From the NCBI GenBank assembly GCA_036346375.1, contig CM070502.1:17336924-17400923 (forward strand): 64,000 nt of DNA, written 5' to 3'. Positions within the stretch are counted from its first letter, which is position 1; every line of letters begins with the position of its first letter. A model generated the notes under the pieces. That model did no database searches. It was not told where the DNA came from and worked only from the letters and a program-made list of their open reading frames with translations. Shown here in pieces: positions 43,861-54,762 of this stretch. The translations under genes and the position numbers were made by a program. This DNA is from Guadua angustifolia. Lineage: Eukaryota; Streptophyta; Magnoliopsida; Poales; Poaceae.

Positions 43861-45043
43861 ATTATAAGTAACGATAAGTCTAAACAGCCTGTTGAAGTTG
43901 ATTAGATAGTTTTGATAAAGACAGATTTTCCCGAAAAAGGCGATGCGCGGCAGGATCAGAGAAAAGCAAACATAGGTACATTGATGTAATCAAAGATAAT
44001 CAACAACCGGCGATGCATAACTTTATTGAGCATGAATGAATTACAAAGTCTAAATTACAAGAGCTACTCCTAATTGATAGAAAAAGTAGATAAAACGTAG
44101 ATGCAAATTGTTTGATTGATTGTTATATCTTCAACTTGCCTCAAGTCGTCTTCTATAGTGCATAAGCCGATCATATCCATTACCGATATGTTGCCAACTA
44201 TAATGTGTATCAGTCTTTACTTAATGTAGGTAAATCTCTTTCTTTGAATCAATATCGGTTAGAATTATAAATTTAACTCAATCTTTCCTTTTTCAGACCG
44301 ATATCAGCTAGAAATATTCAATTTTACTCTTAGCCTAATAAGTTAGTCATACCTTGTCAAATCTTAATGCTACCACATCCTCGGCAACTCAGCATGCAGA
44401 GTAAGGAAGGGCTGCTCTTCAATGATCATTGAGCTGTTGTAATGCATTGCAGTAGACGCGTTTGGCAGGGAAGAAGAGAGGGGGATACCACTGATGCATT
44501 GCAGTACGTCGATGTCTCGTGTTCGTGCCACTGCCAAATGCCAAACCCTTGTGTCAGCGCTTTACCAGTGAAAGAAAAAATAAATCCTCGGCTTGTAGGT
44601 GTCGACATGGCCTGGACATTTACTTTGTGGGATGCCTAAAGCGTAGTTCACATAGTTGAACCGTGTCCGAGTTCGATATGGGCCAACTCAACTTGCCGGT
44701 CCATATCGCATGATCGCATCTATGGTCTATGGGTTGATCGTGCCTGTCGTCCCCTCCCGGCCATGGCCTGTGGTCACCAAGCAGCTTTACTTTTTCATCC
44801 AAATATTTTATGTCTCTTCTGTAATGTACCTCTATATTATTTATAGATAGAACTAAAAATAACTCAAATAATTGATTATTTATATAACTAGCAAGTTGGT
44901 CATCATGTCTTAATTTTATTATTGCAATGTTTGTCTCTTTACTCCCATACTTCTTTTTAGTGCACGTCACATTGCTAGTAGCGATACAGCCAAGTAAAGA
45001 CCCATCGATGTATCATCCACCTAATCTCTTCATTCCATTGAGG
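43861..45043. other. Intergenic; possible old LTR debris
   Basis: No frame or structure could be defined with confidence. Some segments (around 44020-44340, with repeated ACCGATAT(C/T)(A/G)GC words) look like LTR debris, without boundaries. Confidence 0.3.
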
Positions 45044-45048
45044 CCCAT

Positions 45049-48000
45049 TGTTGGGACCCGGATTTTCAAATCCGAACCCTCTGTATATATCCGTGCTAGT
45101 CCAGAAAAAGCTAGCACACACAGTGGAATCAGTGATGATAACACAATCATATCACGAGGCAATAATACTAATTAAGCAAAGAGAGATTCAGCCTTATGGC
45201 CACAGTATTACAAATAACCATCCTCATGGCTAGAGTTCAATAAGAAGCAGCGGAAATAAAATAGTAGCAGCAGAATGAGCCAATCCATATGCCACAGGCA
45301 ATCGACTGGAGTGCGCGTCCTAGTAGTCCGGATCGCCTTCATCATAACCACAAGCATAGAACTCGTAGTCACCTTCAGCTTCAGCACTCTCTTCTGTGGA
45401 AAGTTGGGAAGTTGCAAGGGTGAGTATAAAATGTACTCCGCAAGTCTTGAAAACATAATGCATGATAACTATATGCAAATCTAAACAATTGAAGGCATAA
45501 TATGGTTTCTTTTGCATAAAGCAGAGTTTAACTTTAAATACTAATAGTAATTTCACAAAGCAGCATTTAACAAAATGTAATAGAATAGTAATTGAATAAT
45601 AACTGAATTTGATATAACAACTGAACAGGTTCTAACCACCTGACTGGCTCTAACCGCCAAACCAAAACCCGAAAGTTCCATCCACTCGCGGATTCCCAAA
45701 CCATCATTTCCATTTAAAACAAAACCATAAGATCTACAATGTGCTAGCGTACTTTGCCTACCCTTGACCGTGGGCACAGCTACTTAAGTAGTTTTAACTC
45801 TGCAGAGTGTGTACACTTTACCCACAAGATATGATCGACTCTTGTCGCCATGCAATTAACACACTTCCTTTGGTGTGCCGGCAGAGTGATCATGACAAGG
45901 CCTTTACAATGCACGACCCCGCTACTAACTTCGCCCGCTAAGGTTTCACCGCTGTTAAGATTCTAGCCACCCAGTACATAAGCTCCCTCTTGCGCCTTGC
46001 GAGTGTCTCCATCTGACACCCACATTCAACCCAATGGCGAAGCAATAACGAGACACACAAATTAATTAGTCAGGTCGTACCCATATAGACTTATGGTTGT
46101 ACGGTAGTGCTCGGTCCATGGTAACACATGCTTCGGTCCTTAATTGACTAGGGCGGAACATTCACTTTACAAGATCTCGTGCATCAAGCACCCACTAAGC
46201 ATCCATCCGCCCCGGTCTAAACCATTTCCACTTAAATTCATTTAAATAACAGCAGCAACACCAATTGCTACAATCTCACAATTAAGTTTGAACAATGATT
46301 AAAAAGGTTTTCCATAATGGCACAATACCGAAGCGATTAAGCTAGACTAAGCAAATCTACCGTCCCATGCTACACTATTGGTTTTCACCAAATAAGTTAG
46401 CTAGTATTATCTATGGATTGGTTTTCACCAAATAAGTTAGCTAGTATTATCTATGGTGACAAAGGTTCGTCATGAATAATGTCAATGAGGGTATAACAAG
46501 CTGGTATTTAACTAAACCTTAACACCATGATTAAAGTACTTTACATAAAAGTAAGCATGTATAATTTAAAACAACGTAAGGTTTTCATAAAATTTGGGAT
46601 CAACATGTTCAAGGAAGACTTGCCTTCAGTGCCACTTGCTGGTTCTACCTCTGCCTGTTGATTTGCCTGCGCTTCGACTGCGTCGTCTACACATGAAACG
46701 AGAACAAATAAATAAAACAAATTCAAACAAAATTCAAAAATTGAAAATAATGGTACTAGAAGATAGATCATGAATTTAGATGAATTTAGAAATTTGAATC
46801 ACTGTAATCGGAGCTCGGACGGAGGAGAACGGGCCTCTGGAAGTCTCTCGGGTAAGAAAATCAAGAAAATCCAAGAGAGTGACACGTGTCACCACGTGAT
46901 TGGCTGAATTTCAGAATTTCGGGAAAATCAGGAAAAATGGAAAGAAATGCCTCTGACACGTGGGGCCCACACGTCAGTGACACGGTTCATCGTGAACCAA
47001 GAGCACCGAGGTGACTTTTGATGATGTGGCAGACCATGCTTGACGTGGCAGCCACGCGGAGGGCTAGGGCTGAGGTGGCAGTGACATGGCATGACACCCG
47101 GCGGCCACGCGGCGGCTGGCGGAGCGGCTGATTAGGTAAGCCACGCGGCACGTATCCGAGCGTTGGCTTGGGATCGAATGGCCACGGGACATGAGCATAG
47201 CCGGGGAAACGTGGAGCGATCTGGCGCCCACAATCGCGATCGGTCGACCAGGGTTTGCGGAGGAGACACAACAGCGGGGCGGCAGCGCAAGCACGCCGAA
47301 AACGAAGAAGACGACTGGGCGCACGACGAGGAGGCGGCGGATCGGGCTCGGTTCTGCACGGATTCGAAAGAGGAAGACGCGAGGAGCACAATGGCTCAAC
47401 CCATCACGGCGGAGACTCACCGGCGGGGAGAGAAAACAACGAAGAAGGTCTCGGGCACGGCGGCGGACTTCGGCGAGGGCTTGCGGCGCAACGGAGGACT
47501 CTCGGGCGACAGCGAAGAGGGCAACGGGTGCGGCACGGAGAGGAGAACACAGCACGAGGCGTCTCGGGGGCTTAAATAGCCTAGGACGGCATGAAAATCG
47601 TAGAATCTGAGGAGGACTGCGCGCGGCGGAAGAATTTAGTGACGGTTCGGGTTCTTCGCTGGCAGCGCGACGTGGCGCTATCTGGATCGTCCGCGGCGCA
47701 ACGATCAGACGGGCTTCAATAGGCGGCGACGCGGGTAAGGGATGACCGCTAGATCGAAATCCAACGGTGGGAATTAGCACGAGCTAGGGTTTTTAAGGAG
47801 GTGGGCTGGCGCAAAGCGAAGTGGGCCGAGCGGACTGGGCCGGAAGGAGCGGAGCGGACCGGGTGGCAGTGGAACAGGAGTGGGCTGAGAGAGATTCGGC
47901 CCGGGAGAGAATAAAGGATTTTAAAACCTTTTCCGAATTAAGAAATTCCATAAAATCCGGATAAGAGCAAACAAATTCAGAAAAATCTCCAAAAATACAG

Positions 48001-48186
48001 AAAAATTCCTTGAAGCACAAGGAACCCTATGAAAACTATAAATCTTTAGTTTGATGGATTAGATTAATCAAATTAAATCCTTTTGCTTTTGGAAAATTTA
48101 GATTAAGCTTTATTAATTCGAGGAAAAAGGAAAATAGTTCGTTTTGAAATGCAAGCACTCAAGAACTCGAATTTTGGAATGTTACA
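45049..48186 (-). mobile_element. Solo LTR, about 3.1 kb
   Basis: CCCAT is duplicated at 45044-45048 and 48187-48191. Ends are TGTTGGGACC and GGAATGTTACA on the plus strand. It lacks protease, RT or integrase. A GC-rich block at about 47030-47880 yields long but compositional frames on both strands. On the minus strand, TATTTAAG at about 47570-47578 could serve as the LTR TATA box, which with TGTAACATTCC at the 48186 end suggests minus orientation. Confidence 0.82.
46377..46456. repeat. Exact 40-bp tandem duplication
   Basis: Two identical 40-bp copies starting ATTGGTTTTCACCAAATAAG, at 46377-46416 and 46417-46456, inside the solo LTR. Confidence 0.95.
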
Positions 48187-48191
48187 CCCAT

Positions 48192-49356
48192 CAAATAAAG
48201 TATCAGGAAGTTTTCTCATTTCCTCTAAGAACTTTTAGCACATTCTATATAATTCTTAGCAACGGTAAAAAAAAACTTGTCATTAACAATTTGTGTATAT
48301 ACAAATCAAATTTCTTAACTTATTATTATTCTCAAATTATCATTTTTTAATGTTAATTTTGAATAAAACAAAAAATTACATTTTCACCTCATATGGAATT
48401 AAAAATAATCTCTAATTTCCTTTTTTAATTTTTTGTTCTTTTTTATTTTTATTCAATTTTGAATTCAATGTTTTAATTTAGAATTCATATGAAAACCAAA
48501 TGACTAACTATACTGTATATTTTCTAAATTTATGTTAATTTTGACTGTTATTTTTTATTTAATTTTGCATACCAATTTAGATTAGAGTTCATACACAAAT
48601 CTAACTACTAATGTTAATTATAAATTTTAGCTATGTACATGGAGTTTGTACGAAAGTTAAATGGATGATTTCATTTTACTTTTTATGCTAATTTTTATTA
48701 TACTAAGTGTGGACTTTTTCTTCTAGTCCAAGTCGTTAATTTTAATGTTATTTTTTATTTAATTTTGAATATACAAATACAACTACTAATTTTTATATAA
48801 TTTTTATTTCAAATTTTAACTATGTATGAGTTTTAATTTATAGTTCATATGAAAATCAAATAGCTAATTTTTATTTTTTTATTCCAATTCTGTGTTTTTT
48901 ATTGTACTTAGCTTGGACTCATTGTTTTAATCTAAACATCTATAACTCGGATCCACTAAATAGACAATTAGATATTTTTATTTAAATAATAACATCTAAT
49001 GGCTACTATAGTGCAACTTAGATGGAATCCACCAAAATTATCTGGAATTTTTATTCTGAATAAAACCAAAATAAGATTTTTCACTTAGTATGGAATTTAA
49101 AACATCCTCAATTTCCTTTATTTTATTCTTTTTTTTATTTTTATGTAATTTTGAATTTTAGGTTTTAATATTTGAGTTTGTATGAAAATCAAATGTGGAC
49201 TTTCCTTTTCTTTTTTTGAATTTAGGTTACTTTTTATTTATTTATTTAATTTTTATATTACTTTCATGTTGGGATTCTTGTACAAATCTAACTGCTAATT
49301 TTTATTCCGAATTTCAGCTATGTACAGGTTTAGTTTGGAGTTCATATGAAAGTTAA
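48192..49356. other. Very AT-rich intergenic DNA
   Basis: Degenerate, partly repeated sentences (TTTTTATTTAATTTTGAAT; GTTCATATGAAAATCAAAT; TGTACAAATCTAACTACTAAT) recur here and at 49660-49800 and 50890-51060, suggesting an old diverged tandem repeat into which the MITE and the 49801 solo LTR inserted. Confidence 0.45.
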
Positions 49357-49587
49357 GGCCCTATTTGGGAGAGCTCCATATCCCAGCTCCAGCTCAGAGC
49401 TGAAACTTATAGACTAAAATAAAGTGAATTAAGTTTATAATTTTAGTCTAAAATGTAAACAAGATGATCTACCTAAACACTCTTAATGTATCCACAGCTC
49501 CAACTCCATAAATTTCTGGAGCTAGAAATACCCTGCTCCACCAACTCCACAGATTTTAGTGGAGCTGGAGCTGTCCCAAACACCCCC
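49357..49587. mobile_element. Tourist-like MITE, second copy of the 43648 family
   Basis: Ends GGCCCTATTTGGGAGAGCTCC and CTGTCCCAAACACCCCC, flanked by TAA-type triplets (49354-49356; 49588-49590). 231 bp. Confidence 0.8.
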
Positions 49588-49800
49588 TAAATGTGTGATT
49601 TCATTTATTTTTTTTCAAATTTTTGTTATTTTTTATTTTACTTGTTGTGGACTCTTTTTTTCAAATCTAATCTATTAATTTTACTGTTATTTTTTATTTA
49701 ATTTTGAATATGAGTTTATGTTAGAATTGTTGTACAAATCCAAGTGCTAATTTATATTCCAAATTTTAGACTTGTAAGAGTTTAATTTGGAGTTCATATG

Positions 49801-50885
49801 TGTCGGTGTACTTTGCACCGGGGTACCCTCTCCGTCGTAGAAGCATTAGGCCTAAAAAGTGGCCTGGCCCAGTTTGGTGCCCTAGCGGGCAGCCGGGCGA
49901 TCACGCCACTATTGCAGGCGAGAGCCTACGTGGCCCCCCAAGAAGCGGCCTAGCGATCACGCTCGCCGCTTCGGCGGCGGCCAGCGTGGCGCCTGGCGGC
50001 GATCGGGTGATCACGCCGCCGGGCGAGGAGCCCACGTGGCCCCGGCGAAGCGGTTCGGCATCACGCTCGCTGCCAGCGAGAGGTTCGCGTGGCGCCTTTA
50101 GCGGCGGCCGAAGCGATCACGCCCCGCCTGGGCGAGGAGCCCACGTGGCCCCTGGCGAGCGGCCTGGCGATCACGCCCTTCTTGCCAGGCGAGCGGCCCA
50201 CGTGGTGCCCTGGCGGGCAGCCGGGCGAGCACGCCCTGCCCGTCGTGCGTCGGCTTGTGAAGCGGCCTAGTGAGTGGGTGGGCGTCTGGGCTCCCCTTGT
50301 CAGGCCACGAAGGCAACCAAAGGAATGAGAGGAAGGCTTCGCCTCGAAGTTTCCCTCACTTGGCACCTCGTGTCAGGGTCATTAATTATGAAGGATTCTG
50401 CTATCGACACGAAGACGGCTCGTCTCTCTGACGCCTCTCACCAAACCCGTCGCAGGAGCATCATATCCCGGGCGGACCGAGCGAGGCTACGCACTGACAT
50501 TAAATGGGATTTGAAGGACAAGGCCACGGAGGCGGGTGTAATAAATGAGTCGTGGGTCGACGTGGAAGTTGGAATGATGGATGCAATTAATGTGTTATAG
50601 ATAAGTATAGCGTCACCTTTTCCCTTGCCCAGGCCAGCTCGTCTATATGAGGGCACCTCGGTGCATGGAGAAGGGGGTCGGTCGGTCATTCGAGTCAAGT
50701 CTAGAAGACACCAGAAAAACGCACTAGGAGAACCCATTGTAATTCCCTTCACCTTTCCTCAACAAAGAAGCAACAGGACGTAGGTTTCCAGCCATGAAGA
50801 TGCTCTCTACCGAACCATAATTTCCGTCTAGGGTGTAGTCAACCCCGTTCGTTGACGGGATCTTGTCAGGTGGAATACGCCGACA
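49801..50885. mobile_element. Solo LTR with TGTCGG..CCGACA ends
   Basis: ATATG is duplicated at 49796-49800 and 50886-50890. The element starts TGTCGGTGTACTTTGCACC and ends GGTGGAATACGCCGACA, related at its termini to the nested LTR at 29946-31178. Its first half holds a GC-rich minisatellite; the second half has a TATA-like TATATGAGGGCACC at about 50644. Confidence 0.9.
49885..50240. repeat. GC-rich minisatellite of about 55-bp units
   Basis: About seven degenerate units with GCGATCACGCC and GGCGAGGAGCCCACGTGG. Exact CACGTG is at 50033, 50142 and 50199; earlier units have TACGTGG or lost versions. Parallel in design to the repeat at 30592-31124. Confidence 0.8.
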
Positions 50886-50890
50886 ATATG

Positions 50891-51785
50891 AAAATAAAAT
50901 GGTAATTTCTGTCTAGTTTTTATTCCACTTCTTGTTATTTCTTATTGTACTTAGTATGGGCTCTTTCTTTTAATCTAAGTTATTATAATCAGGGTGTGCT
51001 AGATAGACTATTAGATTTTTTTTTAAATAATGACATCTAATGGCTACTATAATTCAACTCTAGTTAGGATCAAGGGTTAGATTTTTTTTGGGGAATTTCT
51101 AACCTATTTCTCTCTTTTTTAGCAACTCTCCGTAAGGTTTTAATATATAATCGATCGTCTGTAATTGATCTCTTATATAATTAATAGATTATCTATGCAA
51201 TAGTACACACAATATAAAACCGTTTATACGACCATTTGTTAAATAGTAGAAAACATCTTTCCCTCTCCACTTAACCCAAAATTCTATGTGTTGTAGGCTG
51301 ACATGGGCCACTATGAACTAAGGCTCGGACGCTCGGACTTCCAAATGTTATCTTTAAAAAAGAACAAGTGATTTGCGAGCGGTCACCGTGTTCTGCATGT
51401 GCATGTTGGATCGTTAGCTCAATTGCACTGCGCACGTAGACATATACGACTAGAGAATACGCGCGGTTAGCGTGCTAAGTAATTTCCCTTTTTTCTCTTC
51501 TCCTCGGTTAGCTAATCACTAACCTGAGATCTGATGCAGATTGGCATTAAAAATCCAAGAACGAGGAGTTTGTCGGCCAATCGGAATCTTCGAAACGAGA
51601 AATCCCAAACCTCACTCGTTTTTATCTCGACCACAATCTTTCATGCCTCCACACGCACATTGTTCTTCTTCTTAGATTGAACCAACCAAATCGCTGCTTC
51701 ATAAAAGTCTCTTAGTTGCAGTTACAATAAATTCTCTTTTGTTCTTGTAAGAGAGGAGAAAAAGAGCAGGAAGAAGTAGAAATCG
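50891..51785 (+). promoter_or_regulatory. Upstream region of the aquaporin exon
   Basis: AT-rich intergenic DNA grading into a leader-like stretch (51690-51785) with a weak TATA-like TTCATAAAAG at about 51698 and a GA-rich leader just before the ATG. No upstream gene was seen. Confidence 0.4.
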
Positions 51786-52113
51786 ATGGCCACTGATGAG
51801 GAGGAGATCATGCACATACAGCAGCAGCAACGGGATGGTGGCGAGTTCACCGGCAGGGGCTACGCCGACCCGCCGCCTCAGCCGGTGCTGGGCGTGTCAG
51901 AGCTGCGGCGGTGGTCGCTTTACCGCGCGGCGATCGCCGAGTTCGTGGCGACGCTGCTGTTCGCGTATGTGGCGGTGGCAACGGAGGTCGGCCACAAGCG
52001 GCAGTCGGACGGCGAGGCGCCCGGCGGCTGCCGCGGCATCGGCGCCCTCGGCGTTGCGTGGGCTTTCGGTGGCATGATCTTCCTCCTCGTCTACTGCACC
52101 GCAGGCATCTCCG
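51786..52113 (+). pseudogene. Plasma-membrane aquaporin (PIP2-like), exon 1 only
   Basis: The 109 complete codons encode a hydrophilic N-terminus with the DPPP motif (YADPPPQPVLG), helix 1 (WSLYRAAIAEFVATLLFAYV) and helix 2 (GALGVAWAFGGMIFLLVYCT), ending CTAGISG at a GTGAGC donor, the usual first intron site of PIP genes. The NPA-containing exons, helices 3-6 and the ar/R filter are not found in the remaining 12 kb. A hAT element sits on the splice donor, followed by a LINE, gypsy and LARD sequence. The rest may lie beyond 64000 behind a very long intron, but loss of function is more likely. EVGHKRQSD after helix 1 differs from the common VIGYK of PIP2 proteins. Confidence 0.82.
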
Positions 52114-52118
52114 GTGAG

Positions 52119-52968
52119 CAGTAGCGTATTTATAGGGGGGGGGTGTAGGTGGGCTGGAGTCCCACCCGTGGCCTCCCTCCCCCAAGTTAGACCAATTTAG
52201 AGAAAACTCATCTACAAATTTAAGGAAGCTATCGAGTTAAATAATCGGTTCAGTGAATCTTCGATAGAGCTTTTGATATGCATTGCTTATCTACACCCAA
52301 GAGATTCATTTGCAAATTTTGAACATGGTAGGTTTCTTCGGCTTTCAGAGATTTATTCAGATGATTTCTCATCATATGATCGTGTGGTTTTAGAAGCACA
52401 ACTTGACTTATTCATTGATGACTTGAGAAGAGAAGAATTTTCAAGTTGTGATGATCTTGCTAGTCTCGTGGTGATGATGGTTGAAGCAAAAAAACATGTT
52501 GTTTACCCATTAGTCTATAGGTTTATTGAATTAGCATTAGTTTTACCTGTGGGTATAGTTACAGTTGAAAAGGGTTTCTCGGTAATGAAGATTATCAAGA
52601 CAGATTTGCATAATAAGATAAGTGATGACTGGTTAAATGATCTTATGGTATACTACATCGAGTGAGACATATTTTCCAAGATAGACATGGAAGATATTTT
52701 GCAACGTTTTCAAAACGTAAAAACCCGTAAATATCAATTATCAACTCTTAAGAAGTAATGATCGATACGTTTTTTTTCTTTGTAATGTTACGTATTTATA
52801 TTATATGCGACTGTTAGATAAATGTTGGTATTTTTATATTATATATATCATTCTGTGATGTTCTATGTTTTGAAAAAAAATACTATATATATATTAGTAT
52901 ATTATATATATTAATTTGGAGGTCTCAATTTTAGCTCCTTCCTTTCTAAGTTTCTGGATATACCACTG
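52119..52968 (+). mobile_element. hAT transposon (850 bp) inserted on the aquaporin splice donor
   Basis: CCGGTGAG is duplicated at 52111-52118 and 52969-52976, the 8 bp expected for hAT. Ends are CAGTAGCGTATTTATAGG and the complement of CAGTGGTATATCCAGAAAC. A transposase C-terminal fragment lies inside. The duplicated octamer is the exon 1 end plus GTGAG, so a donor exists on each side of the element. Confidence 0.9.
52201..52665 (+). pseudogene. hAT transposase C-terminal dimerisation fragment (ZMYM1/TTF-type lineage)
   Basis: About 154 codons open from 52201, ending TGA at 52663. The distal part (LALVLPVGIVTVEKGFSVMK, then IKTDLHNKISDDWLND) is the hAT C-terminal dimerisation region of the plant TTF/ZMYM1-like transposase group. 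The catalytic and zinc-finger parts are missing, so the element is non-autonomous. Confidence 0.8.
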
Positions 52969-53038
52969 CCGGTGAGCGCTTCAAAATTAGTGCATTCGTC
53001 TCTGCCCATGTTTAGTACGGAGTACAAGTGACCTGATT

Positions 53039-53937
53039 TTTTTTTGAAAGGATAGCATAGCTGTCGATTATATTAGGAAGAAAAACTAGGAGAGTACAAG
53101 GTGCAGAATACTGCATCAGATAGGCATACACGGGTCACCCCGAGAAACAAGAAAATTGATTGACAAGAAGAAAAGAAATCAAACTAGTCGGTCCAATAGT
53201 TTTTTTAGGTGTTCCGCACCCGCAACAATTCAGATTCTAGCCTCATCTTTGATGGACTGTAAGATCTCAATGGCTTTCTCTTTGCTTCGAAAGATTCTGT
53301 TGTTTCATTCTTTCCACCATTGCCAGCAAGTTAAGATGATCAGCGACTTTAGCCCTTTTCGAAATCTTGGTTGGTCGTTTACTAGGTGAAGATTCCAATC
53401 TGGCAGGCTAAGGGCCGTGGCTGGATCCCACCGTCCGGCGATAGAGACGGCAATCGAGCCCATGCAGCGATGAGTTTCCACAACCTTCGAACTTCGGGGC
53501 AGTCTATGAAAAGGTGATGCGCAGTTTCCAGGTTCAGTAGCACATTGGGTAGAAATAATATTGGTTCGACCACCCTCTTCGTTGTACCTGCTGCGCTGTC
53601 CAAAGCCGATTTTGGTTGGCAAGCCATAAGAAGACTTTGCATCGCGATGGAGACCAAACCTGCCAGATTGTAGTATGGAAAGATTTGAAAGTAGCTCCTG
53701 CGAACTGCATGCGGTATGCCGAGGCAGCGGAGTAGACGCCCGTGGTAGTTTGCATCCAAGTTATGACATCGTGAACATGTGGCTGGAGTTGTACAGTTTG
53801 CAATTTCTGCCATAAGTTGACATATTGGAGAAGAAGGGGAACCGTTAGATTTTGGCGGATATCTCGAATCCAGTTGCTGTTTGTGAGGGCGTCTAGCACC
53901 GAATGTGACTTCCGCCTGGAGTGCCTGAAGAGGTCCG
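53039..53937 (-). mobile_element. 5'-truncated LINE, ORF2 tail with zf-RVT
   Basis: Minus-strand coding remnants from about 53937 to 53400 include LDALTNSNWIRDIRQNL, then TTTGVYSAASAYRMQF, CKVFLWLANQNRLWTAQQVQ and HHLFIDCPEVRRLWK, the zf-RVT region of plant LINE ORF2, with at least one frameshift near 53560. The 3' end is CTTTCAAAAAAAAAT (plus-strand T-run at 53039-53047). The 5' end abuts gypsy-derived sequence; no target duplication was confirmed. Confidence 0.85.
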
Positions 53938-54762
53938 GCTCTAGATAGGCTTTAAATGGTTTAGCCTAATCTGAATTCTGCTCAAGGATTTCGACCTCTG
54001 TACTAGTTGGGAATTTTTCTATGAATGTGTCTATAGAAGGTTTAGATAGATATTCAAGAAACACACCTGTTGGAATAGGTGATCGTAAAGAACCCAATTT
54101 TGATAATTGATCCGCTAAGACAGTGTCTTTTCATAGTATATATTGGACTTTGAAATGACTAAATTATTTTTTCAATTTCCTCACTTCATTTAGGTAGTGA
54201 GCCATTACTTCATTGAACGTCCTGTATTCCTTACTAACCTAGTTTACGACTAGTTATGAATCGCCCACCGCAAGAAATCGATGAACTCCAATGGATTTTG
54301 CTACTTGGAGCACGGCTAGAAGATTTTCGTACTCTACTACATTATTAGTAGTCGGGAATTGAATTTGGATTACACATTTTAACAAATCACCTTGAGGCAT
54401 AATCAATACTATACCAGCCCTCAACCTTTTATTTCTCGAGAACCATCAAAGTACAATTTCGAGTGGTTGGTATCAGTTGTATCCTCTTTATAGAGGGCTC
54501 ACTGTTTGTCCATTCTATGATAAAATCTGCAAAAATTTGGGATTTAATTATTGTTCAAGCTACAAAATAGATATCGAATGATCAAAGTTCAACTGCCCAC
54601 TAAGCAAACTAACCGGCTGTGTCTTGGTTATGTAAGATACTTTCTCAAGGCAAAAGATGGTGGCATTGTAATCCGATGAGATTAAAAATAATATCTCAAT
54701 TTTCTAGAAGTCATTAATAGAGCGTAAAGCAATTTTTGAAACTAAGGGTATCGCTCCATAGG
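53938..54762 (-). pseudogene. Ty3/gypsy RNase H region, decayed (left part)
   Basis: Reading minus from 54762, several frames together show the second half of a gypsy RNase H/RT connection: LYFDGSRE near 54450, FPTTNNVVEYENLLAVLQVA near 54320, then VNQVSKEYRTFNEVMAHYL and QLSKLGSLRSPIPTGVF near 54090. Stops and shifts are common. The piece is continuous in homology with 63829-64000 once the LARD at 54763-63828 is ignored. Confidence 0.75.

Noticed and set aside
44426..45040. Short frames near 44.4-45.0 kb
   Set aside because: Small, overlapping on both strands and without domain, splice or codon evidence.
47064..47780. A 238-codon minus-strand frame
   Set aside because: Lies in the GC-rich block of the 45049-48186 solo LTR with matching frames on the other strand; no domain.
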